The notes beneath the pieces are model-generated. The model had not been told where the DNA came from. It was given only the letters and a program-made list of their open reading frames with translations, and ran no database searches. From positions 1 through 10,721 of the forward strand of contig CAZGSV010000107.1 of NCBI GenBank assembly GCA_964528605.1: a DNA stretch of 10,721 bases, read 5' to 3'. Positions 1 to 5,042 of the stretch are shown here, in pieces; position 1 is the stretch's first letter, and each line of letters starts with the position of its first letter. The stretch is from CAZGSV01 sp964528605. Its GTDB lineage: Bacteria; Armatimonadota; Zipacnadia; CAZGSV01. The position numbers and the translations under genes are program-made.

Positions 1-21
1 CGACGGACCGCCCCTCGCCCG

Positions 22-1026
22 CTATGCCCCGCCCGCCTCCGCCGCGGGCCCCTCGTCCACCGCTAGGAGCATCCACGCCCCCGCAACCCATACCGAGGTG
101 ATCGCGCGCACGCACGTCAGCAACGCTAGCACCACCATCCACAGCGCCTGCACTGCAAACGGGAAGCGGGCATCCCAGAAGAGGTTCCGAGCGATCGCCC
201 CTCCCACTTCTCTCTCCGCAACCAGCATCACGCCGGCGAGCAGCAGTACGACCAAGACTGCCACGATGCGGCGGCGCAAAATTCCCAGACCTTGAGCGAT
301 GGCCCTCCAAAGCCCCAACCCCCGCGCGGCGATCAGGTAGGGCGCCGGCAGCAGCAGGATTTTCGCCGCGGATAGCAGCCACCAAAGGTGGGTGCCGCGC
401 CCCTGCCACACGTAGACACTGAGGTAGGAGATGAGGAGGAACAGCGCGCTCAGCAGTGCCGTCAGTGCCAGAACGGGAGGCAGTATAGCCCGGAAGCGCT
501 GGCGGATTCGTCCTTTCGGGCCGCCTCCGGACAGTCGGTCGGCGAGAAGCACAAGAAGCAACGCGAACACTAGCGCTCCAACTAGCACCTCGACCCCCGC
601 CGCCGGCAGCATCTTGAAGAAATCGCTCGGCCGCTGCATCTCAACTGGAGAGGGCGCTCTCGCGAAAAGCAACAACGTCCAGACCATGCGGGGGAACGGT
701 AGAGGGCTTGCCGCCTCATCGAGAACTAACGTGACGGCCCACGCAACCGGCGAGCGCAGGAACAGCCGCAATGAGTGGAAATCAGGAGCAGTCCTCTCGA
801 TGCGGTTCGTTCCGGGCAGGGCTGGGACCGCCCAGTACGGAGCCCTGGTGTTCCAGGCGAACAGCGCCAGCACGATGAGCAGAGCGGGGGCCAGTTTGGG
901 CAACGCCCGCCCCGACCGCCCCAGCAGCCTCAGGCCATACCACGCCTGTGCTCCCGCGTAGCGCATCGCCGCCTTGAGAGCCTCCGCACCCCCGCCCAAC
1001 TCCGGTCGGTCGTCGTTCACTGCCAT
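22..1026 (-). CDS. Hypothetical multi-spanning membrane protein
   Basis: A 334-residue protein that I do not recognise. Hydrophobic stretches near residues 44-58, 144-162, 181-206, 214-234, 253-270 and 289-322 suggest about six or seven membrane helices. The loop at about 60-140 between the first two contains few charged residues and could be extracytoplasmic. The N-terminal 40 residues look cytoplasmic. Basic clusters at about 169-179 (GPKGRIRQRFR) and 251-253 (RRR) suggest inside loops. The ATG at 1026 has a purine-rich site (GGTGAGA) about 6 nt upstream. It starts 40 bp after the lipoprotein gene ending at 1067 and is probably the last gene of that operon in the window. The topology could be a permease-like or envelope protein, but no family motif supports a function. 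Existence as a real gene is well supported by the membrane pattern; the role is unknown. Confidence 0.8.
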   Translation of the reverse strand: MAVNDDRPELGGGAEALKAAMRYAGAQAWYGLRLLGRSGRALPKLAPALLIVLALFAWNTRAPYWAVPALPGTNRIERTAPDFHSLRLFLRSPVAWAVTLVLDEAASPLPFPRMVWTLLLFARAPSPVEMQRPSDFFKMLPAAGVEVLVGALVFALLLVLLADRLSGGGPKGRIRQRFRAILPPVLALTALLSALFLLISYLSVYVWQGRGTHLWWLLSAAKILLLPAPYLIAARGLGLWRAIAQGLGILRRRIVAVLVVLLLAGVMLVAEREVGGAIARNLFWDARFPFAVQALWMVVLALLTCVRAITSVWVAGAWMLLAVDEGPAAEAGGA

Positions 1027-1066
1027 GGAGTCTCACCCCGCGTGGTAAGTCACCGCCAGTCGGCGC

Positions 1067-1645
1067 CTACGACACCCATACCAGTACCTTGTCGCGCACC
1101 CGCCACACCCCGTCTTCCTTCTCCAGCAGCACATAGTACCCCGCGCCCGCCACCCAGTGGCTCTGGTTACCCACATACACCAGAGCCCGATCGCGCTTGG
1201 CGTTGAATCCCACCCGCGAAAGCGTCATCTCGCCCTGCGACTTGGGATACCACTTGTAGAACTCGTCCCAGCCTCCGCGCCCTCTGAAGATGGCTTCCAG
1301 TTCCTGCTGGCTGATCAGCACGCAGGGCACCTTCGCCTGGAATGAGTTCGTGAGCGGATGCTCCTGTGCGTTCTTCGTGCTGAAGTCCGCCACCATCGCG
1401 CTGTCCGGCCCGTCGCGCATCTGCTTGCTGACGCGTGCCAGTTCCTCTTCCAGGCTCGGATGTGCCGAGACCCCGGTGTGGTCCCGTATGACGATTCTCT
1501 CGATCTCGGGCCTCACGTACTCCTGGTTGATCAGCGCGCTGTAGACCGCGCACTCCTCCGCCTCGCTGCTCACCTGCTGCGCCTTCTCCTCGCAGCCCAC
1601 CAGCAGGAGCAACGAGAGCACGGCTACCACAACCGTTGCTCGCAT
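1067..1645 (-). CDS. Putative lipoprotein, paralogue of the gene just upstream
   Basis: A 192-residue protein with a type II signal peptide: a short basic start, hydrophobic residues 4-16, and lipobox LVGC with the lipidated cysteine at residue 18. It is therefore expected to be membrane-anchored outside the cytoplasm. The mature part begins with a YSALINQ motif (about residue 35). It ends with a block reading TLSRVGFN, then ALVYVGNQ, then an aromatic/hydrophobic YYVLLEKEDG and a final W-x-V-x-D strand, an alternating pattern that suggests a beta-rich fold. The same blocks occur in the protein encoded at 1679-2269, so the two are tandem paralogues. I associate these blocks with unnamed bacterial secreted proteins of no known function. 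The ATG at 1645 follows a good site (GGGAGAG, 6 nt spacing). The gap to the upstream gene is 33 bp, consistent with an operon. Confidence 0.85.
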   Translation of the reverse strand: MRATVVVAVLSLLLLVGCEEKAQQVSSEAEECAVYSALINQEYVRPEIERIVIRDHTGVSAHPSLEEELARVSKQMRDGPDSAMVADFSTKNAQEHPLTNSFQAKVPCVLISQQELEAIFRGRGGWDEFYKWYPKSQGEMTLSRVGFNAKRDRALVYVGNQSHWVAGAGYYVLLEKEDGVWRVRDKVLVWVS

Positions 1646-1678
1646 CGCTGTCTCTCCCTTGCCCTGCCCTCGCTGCTG

Positions 1679-2269
1679 TCAGGACTCCCGCACCGCCACC
1701 TGATCCTCAATCTCCCACGCTCCCCCTCGCTTGCGCAGCACCACATACACCCACGCGCCCGCCAACCCGTCGCTCGCGTTGTGCACGTACACCAGCGCCT
1801 GGTCTTGGGCGTCGTTGAAGCCGGCGCGCGACAGCGTCATGATGCCCTGCGCGTCGGGGTACTTCTTCTGAAAGCCCTCCCAACCGTCGTAGTCGCCGCG
1901 GTCCCCCAGGAAGGCAAAGGGCGCGTTGAGCCCGAACTCTCTTCTCAGCGGCTGGCTCTGCTGGTTCTTCGCGCGGAAGTCAGCCAGGGTGTCGGCTTCG
2001 ATCCGCTGCCGCGCCTTCTTGACCACGTAATCCAGGTCCGCGTTTAGATGCTCCGGCCGATCGGCCACCGCAATGGTCTCCGGCTCGATAACGATGAGTC
2101 GGACCTTGGAGTTGACCGAGCCCGGTGCCCGGCCGCTCAGGAAGACCTGGTTGATGAGCGCGCTGTAGACCTCGTATGCGGGCTTCCCTGGCGTGGGCTG
2201 CGGTTCGGCCCCCCTGCATCCCGTCAGTACGAGGAGGCAGGCGGCGAGCACTAGACCGTACCTGCGCAT
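1679..2269 (-). CDS. Putative lipoprotein, first of a tandem pair
   Basis: With the start at 2269 the product is 196 residues with a type II signal peptide: MRRYG, a hydrophobic core, and lipobox LTGC with cysteine 18, the same position as in its downstream paralogue. A GTG at 2332 opens the frame further, but it lies inside the predicted -10 promoter element and would put 21 charged residues before the signal peptide. ATGs at 2275 and 2269 remain; the GGGAAG site at 2276-2281 is about 6 nt from the 2269 ATG and adjacent to the 2275 ATG, which favours 2269. The mature protein shares VYSALINQ, TLSRAGFN, ALVYVHN, an AGAWVYVVLRK strand and a final G-x-W-x-x-x-D with the next gene. It carries an extra insert after YSALINQ relative to that gene. 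Probably anchored on the outer face of the membrane; function unknown. Confidence 0.83.
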   Translation of the reverse strand: MRRYGLVLAACLLVLTGCRGAEPQPTPGKPAYEVYSALINQVFLSGRAPGSVNSKVRLIVIEPETIAVADRPEHLNADLDYVVKKARQRIEADTLADFRAKNQQSQPLRREFGLNAPFAFLGDRGDYDGWEGFQKKYPDAQGIMTLSRAGFNDAQDQALVYVHNASDGLAGAWVYVVLRKRGGAWEIEDQVAVRES

Positions 2270-2334
2270 TCTCATCTTCCCGTGCCTGGCCGGCGCCCGC
2301 TGGTCACCACGCCGGCCCGTGTCCTCCGCCACCC

Positions 2335-2343
2335 AGTATAGCA
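2335..2343 (-). promoter_or_regulatory. Extended -10 promoter for the lipoprotein operon
   Basis: On the minus strand the sequence reads TGC-TATACT, an extended -10 (TGn plus a one-mismatch TATAAT). No clear -35 hexamer lies 15-19 nt upstream, which is typical of extended -10 promoters. The start point would be near 2328, giving a leader of about 59 nt before the ATG at 2269. It sits just past the hairpin-rich gap, as expected for the start of a new transcription unit. Prediction from sequence only. Confidence 0.5.
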
Positions 2344-2452
2344 GGTGCCGCGACAGCCGCGCGGGTGGCGGGCCGATTGCGCGCCCTCTGAGCAGCCAGC
2401 CAGGTGGCTCGGGGAGAGCGAACGTGTATCAGGACATGCGTTACAGTTCCTC

Positions 2453-2478
2453 TGGGGCCCTCCCTACCCACGGCCCCA
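2453..2478. repeat. Hairpin, 7-bp stem, at edge of repeat-rich gap
   Basis: TGGGGCC (2453-2459) is the exact reverse complement of GGCCCCA (2472-2478), separated by 12 nt. It is the lowest-coordinate member of the run of inverted repeats that fills this gene-free gap. The sequence between it and the promoter at 2335-2343 (about 110 bp) shows nothing I can name. Confidence 0.5.
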
Positions 2479-2488
2479 CGCGCACAAA

Positions 2489-2536
2489 CGTAGGGGCGGC
2501 CAAAAGCCTACCCGCCTCAGGCGGGTGGTCGCCCTG
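2489..2536 (+). repeat. GTAG-headed nested palindromic repeat (REP-like), copy A
   Basis: Begins CGTAGGGGCG. An outer stem pairs 2494-2501 with 2527-2534 (eight pairs, one G-T wobble), and an inner perfect palindrome ACCCGCCT-C-AGGCGGGT occupies 2510-2526. The tetranucleotide GTAG just before a palindrome is the hallmark of REP sequences mobilised by RAYT (TnpA-REP) Y1 transposases; no such transposase is in the window, so the link is inferred. The part from AGCCTA at 2505 onward is repeated in diverged form at 2729-2758. Confidence 0.6.
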
Positions 2537-2563
2537 GTCGCGGGCACCGCTGGCCCCCTCCCT

Positions 2564-2589
2564 CGTAGGGGCGAGCCGGTGGCTCGCCC
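2564..2589 (+). repeat. GTAG-headed palindromic repeat, perfect 9-bp stem
   Basis: CGTAGGGGCG, identical to the head of the unit at 2489, opens a hairpin with stem GGGCGAGCC (2569-2577), loop GGT and GGCTCGCCC (2581-2589). The shared 10-nt head followed by a different palindrome suggests two members of one repeat family. Environmental bacterial genomes often carry intergenic hairpins headed GTAGGGGCG; this statement is from memory, not from a search. Confidence 0.6.
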
Positions 2590-2599
2590 AGTCCAGGAG

Positions 2600-2616
2600 C
2601 CCCGCCGCACGCGGGG
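2600..2616. repeat. Small hairpin, 6-bp stem
   Basis: CCCCGC (2600-2605) pairs with GCGGGG (2611-2616) across a 5-nt loop, within a longer G run (2613-2620). It lies between the GTAG-headed hairpin and the 76-bp inverted-repeat element and may be part of either. Confidence 0.4.
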
Positions 2617-2622
2617 GGGGAA

Positions 2623-2698
2623 CTAGGGACTGTAACCCACTTTCCTGTCCCCCCGTGCGCTGAGATAACCGCTGCGGAAAATGGGTTGCTGTCCCTGG
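2623..2698. mobile_element. 76-bp MITE-like element with 23-bp imperfect terminal inverted repeats
   Basis: Arm 2623-2645 (CTAGGGACTGTAACCCAC, then TTTCC) is complementary to arm 2676-2698 at 19 of 23 positions. Two of the four differences are G-T pairs when read as plus-strand RNA, so that strand could fold with only two true mismatches. The 30-nt centre carries no ORF. The arms resemble the GGGACAG...AACCCATTTTCC type of ends I associate with small non-autonomous elements, but no transposase is present and I see no target-site duplication. It could equally be a structured RNA or an old palindromic repeat. Confidence 0.5.
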
Positions 2699-2716
2699 TT
2701 TCCACAGACACCCCCT

Positions 2717-2758
2717 TGGGCGACCCGGAGCCTACCTGCCTCCGGCGCGGTCGCCCAG
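2717..2758. repeat. Nested palindromic repeat, diverged copy B
   Basis: A perfect 9-bp outer stem, TGGGCGACC (2717-2725) with GGTCGCCCA (2749-2757), encloses a second stem CCGGAG (2725-2730) with CTCCGG (2740-2745) that competes for one base. The stretch 2729-2758 aligns with 2505-2536: both read AGCCTACC-x-GCCTC-x-GGCG, then GGTCGCCC, with three substitutions and a 2-nt gap. Two related hairpin repeats therefore lie about 225 bp apart in the same orientation. Confidence 0.6.
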
Positions 2759-2762
2759 ACGC

Positions 2763-2791
2763 GTAGGGGGCTATGGCCATACGCCCCTAAC
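2763..2791 (+). repeat. GTAG-headed palindrome around TATGGCCATA
   Basis: GTAGGGGG opens a symmetric structure: TAGGGG (2764-2769) pairs with CCCCTA (2784-2789), then two mismatched positions, then the perfect 10-bp palindrome TATGGCCATA (2772-2781). It is the third GTAG-plus-palindrome unit in this gap, supporting a REP-like family. Confidence 0.5.
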
Positions 2792-2819
2792 GGCTGCGCA
2801 CGCTGATGGCCCAAGCCTG

Positions 2820-2847
2820 GAGTTACGATGACACTGCAGCGTAACTC
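2820..2847. repeat. Perfect 8-bp inverted repeat GAGTTACG/CGTAACTC
   Basis: GAGTTACG (2820-2827) and CGTAACTC (2840-2847) are exact complements with a 12-nt loop containing GACACTGCAG. The last two bases are shared with the next hairpin, so the two stems are back to back. On the minus strand it lies roughly 70-100 nt beyond the nucleotidyltransferase stop codon. Confidence 0.5.
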
Positions 2848-2863
2848 AAACCCTCGGGTTTGA
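2846..2863 (-). terminator. Compact hairpin downstream of the nucleotidyltransferase; possible terminator
   Basis: TCAAACCC (2846-2853) and GGGTTTGA (2856-2863) form a perfect 8-bp stem around TC; folding would open the top pairs to give a realistic loop. Read on the minus strand it is the first strong hairpin after the stop codon at 2919, about 55 nt away. No T-run follows, so an intrinsic terminator is doubtful. It may help end or protect the upstream transcript, or be another member of the local repeat cluster. Confidence 0.35.
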
Positions 2864-2918
2864 CGGGGTGGCAGAGGCGCCCCGCCCGCCCGCTGGCGCC
2901 GCCTTGGGCCGACGTCCT

Positions 2919-4079
2919 CTACCCACCCGGCAAAGGCGCCGTGCTCGAGAGGGGATCCGCTTGCGCCACGCGCTCGCGGCGCCATTCGCGCCCAGCCGGG
3001 AACCCCGGCGGTATCGGCGCCTCCTTGCGCCGCGCCACGCGCGTCAGGTGCTGCTGGTCGGCCGCCACGTGCTGCCAGTAGGTGTCCGGCCTGATCGTCG
3101 TGTTCTCCGCTATCACGCAGCCGAACAGCGAGCAGTTGCGGCCGATGTGGCTCCCGCGCAGGATCACGCTCTCGGCGACGGCCACTTGCTCCTGCACCCG
3201 CACCTCATCCCCGACCACCACGAAGGGACCGATGCTGCAGCCCGCGCCGATATGGACGCGCGGCCCGATGAGCACCGGTGGGTGCAAACGCGCCGTGCGC
3301 GAGACGCGCGCGCCCTCGCCCAGGTAGATGCCCGGCGCCGGCTGCCGCGAGTGTGGTATCGAGATGCGGATGCGACCCAGCAGACCATCCAGATGCGCTT
3401 GCCGATACTGCACCAGATTGCCCACGTCGCACCAGTAGGCATCGGTGAGCATGCCGTAGATGCGCGCGCCGTCGTTGAGCAAACGAGGGAACAGGTCCTT
3501 GCTGAAATCGTAGAAGGACGCTGCCGGAATGCGCTGCAGCACGTGCGGCTCGATGACGTAGATACCGGTGTTGACCACGTCAGTGAAGACCTCCGCCCAG
3601 GTCGCCGGCTTCTCCAGAAACCGGGTGATGCGGTCGTCGTCGTCCGTCACCACAATCCCGAACTCCAGCGGGTTGTCCACGCGGGTGAGCACCAGCGTGA
3701 CATCCGCGCGGTTCGCGCGATGAAAGCGGAGGGGCTCCCGAAAATCGAGGTCGCAGACGGCATCGCCCGAGAGCACCAGGAAAGTGTCGCGCAGCACCGG
3801 CTCCAGGGCCTTGACCCCGCCCGCCGTGCCCAGCGGCTGGGCCTCCACCGAGTAAGAGATGTCCACCCCAAAGTCCTCGCCATTGCCGAAGTGGCGAGAG
3901 ACTAACTCGTGCCGGTAACCCAGCGTGAGCAGCACCTGCTTGGGCCGCGCAGCCGCCAGATTCTTGACCAGATGCTCCAGCGTGGGGCGGTTGAGGAAAT
4001 CCACCATCGGCTTCGGCAGCCTGTTCGTCAGCGGGAACAGGCGCGTGCCCTTGCCCCCGGCCATGATAACTGCCTGCAT
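2919..4079 (-). CDS. Sugar-phosphate nucleotidyltransferase with beta-helix tail, mannose-1-phosphate guanylyltransferase-like
   Basis: A 386-residue cytoplasmic enzyme expected to join a sugar 1-phosphate to an NTP, releasing pyrophosphate and making an NDP-sugar for cell-surface glycans. Residues 1-17 carry the nucleotide-binding signature MAGGKGTRL. K24 lies in PKPMV, the metal-site aspartate is D106 in SGDAVCD, and the sugar-contact motifs FLEKP (154-158) and NTGIYV (170-175) follow, then YWCDVG (215-220). Residues about 250-332 show hexapeptide repeats (IGPRVHIGAG, IGPFVVVG, IGRNC) of a left-handed beta-helix. The DVVNTGIYV and YWCDVG wording is what I associate with bifunctional guanylyltransferase/phosphomannomutase proteins of over 800 residues; here the mutase part is absent and the last 50 residues are an Arg/Pro-rich tail without recognised motif. 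Glucose-1-phosphate as substrate is possible. The start at 4079 has a strong AAAGGAGG site. It begins 36 bp after purQ. Confidence 0.88.
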   Translation of the reverse strand: MQAVIMAGGKGTRLFPLTNRLPKPMVDFLNRPTLEHLVKNLAAARPKQVLLTLGYRHELVSRHFGNGEDFGVDISYSVEAQPLGTAGGVKALEPVLRDTFLVLSGDAVCDLDFREPLRFHRANRADVTLVLTRVDNPLEFGIVVTDDDDRITRFLEKPATWAEVFTDVVNTGIYVIEPHVLQRIPAASFYDFSKDLFPRLLNDGARIYGMLTDAYWCDVGNLVQYRQAHLDGLLGRIRISIPHSRQPAPGIYLGEGARVSRTARLHPPVLIGPRVHIGAGCSIGPFVVVGDEVRVQEQVAVAESVILRGSHIGRNCSLFGCVIAENTTIRPDTYWQHVAADQQHLTRVARRKEAPIPPGFPAGREWRRERVAQADPLSSTAPLPGG

Positions 4080-4115
4080 ACTGCCCCCTCCTTTCGCTCC
4101 TCTTGGCGTTCGCCG

Positions 4116-4940
4116 CTACCGCATGCTCCGCGCATAACCCACCACGGACTCAAAGAGCCCCAGCCCCGCGGGAGCGCGCCGGGTGCGAGTCCAGTCCGGG
4201 TTCAGCAGTGGGTCGCAGACGCGCTCCGGATGCGGCATCATCCCCATCACGTTGCCCAAGCGGTTGCAGATGCCGGCAATGTCAAAGAGAGCGCCATTCG
4301 GGTTGTGCGGGTAAGCGCCCCCCGCGGGGGACCCATCAGGACGAGCGTAGCGAAACACAATCTGATCGTTGGCTAGCAGCTGATCCAGAAGCGCTTGCTC
4401 CTTGCCAGGAGCCAGCAGGAAGCGCCCCTCGCCGTGCGCGATGGGCATCAGCAAAGGTTGGCCGTCCACGCCCCGCGTCCAAACGCAGTTGCCCCGGCTC
4501 ACGTGCTTCAGCAAGGTCGGACGGCACTGGAACCGGCCGGTGGCATTCGAGGACAAACAAGCCTCCGGCTCGTCGGTCATCAAGTCGGACAGGCCCGGTA
4601 GCAGGCCGAGTTCGACGAGCGCCTGGAAGCCGTTGCAGATGCCCCCGACGGCACGGCCCTGCTCGACGAACTGCCGCAGTTGGGAGGCGAGCGTGCTTCT
4701 CATACGCGCCGCGAGTATGGCGCCCGCGCGTACCGAGTCACCGGCCGAGAAGCCTCCCGGAATCAGCAGCACGTGATAGTCGAGCAAGGAACGCCATTGG
4801 TCTTTGGGGGTATCGGTTGAATGCTCCAACTGCTTAAGGTGGACCAGTTCCGGCTCCGCGCCCGCCAACTCCAGCGCCCGGGCCGTCTCCGACTCGCAGT
4901 TGGTTCCCTCAATACGCAAGACGCATGCGCGAATGCTCAT
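4116..4940 (-). CDS. purQ: Phosphoribosylformylglycinamidine synthase, glutaminase subunit PurQ
   Basis: A 274-residue class I glutamine amidotransferase that hydrolyses glutamine and passes ammonia to PurL for conversion of FGAR to FGAM. The N-terminus contains EGTNCE (11-16). The oxyanion region is PGGFSAGD (61-68), the nucleophile is C102 in GGICNGFQALVELGLLPG, and the catalytic pair is H237 and E239 in MMPHPER. NPNGALFDIAGICN (213-226) is also typical of PurQ. It is longer than the roughly 227-residue Bacillus protein; extra residues lie mainly in the middle and C-terminal part. The ATG at 4940 has GAGGAG about 6 nt upstream. It lies 102 bp after the DUF4139-like gene, the longest gap inside the cluster, in which I see no convincing promoter. 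It should act in complex with the PurS and PurL encoded upstream. Confidence 0.96.
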   Translation of the reverse strand: MSIRACVLRIEGTNCESETARALELAGAEPELVHLKQLEHSTDTPKDQWRSLLDYHVLLIPGGFSAGDSVRAGAILAARMRSTLASQLRQFVEQGRAVGGICNGFQALVELGLLPGLSDLMTDEPEACLSSNATGRFQCRPTLLKHVSRGNCVWTRGVDGQPLLMPIAHGEGRFLLAPGKEQALLDQLLANDQIVFRYARPDGSPAGGAYPHNPNGALFDIAGICNRLGNVMGMMPHPERVCDPLLNPDWTRTRRAPAGLGLFESVVGYARSMR

Positions 4941-5042
4941 CGGCGCTCCTCTGCACTGCCCCCTGGGCTCTGCCTTCTCCTCCTACGCCGGCGCTCCGCT
5001 CCAGTGTGACGCTCTCATAGCCTGCCCCGGGCGAGGACGCCA

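Noticed and set aside
2270..2332. GTG start at 2332 for the first lipoprotein
   Set aside because: It overlaps the predicted -10 element and adds charged residues before a clear signal peptide.
2453..2863. CRISPR array
   Set aside because: The repeats differ in sequence and length and are not separated by uniform spacers; no cas genes are present.
2846..2863. Classical intrinsic terminator after the nucleotidyltransferase
   Set aside because: The hairpin is good but no T-run follows on the minus strand; retained only as a low-confidence possibility.
2868..3905. 345-codon plus-strand open frame
   Set aside because: It is antisense to the nucleotidyltransferase, His/Arg/Ala-rich and without motif; long antisense frames are expected at this GC content.
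4941..5042. Internal promoter in the gap before purQ
   Set aside because: A TATGAG-like -10 can be found but no matching -35; not better than chance.
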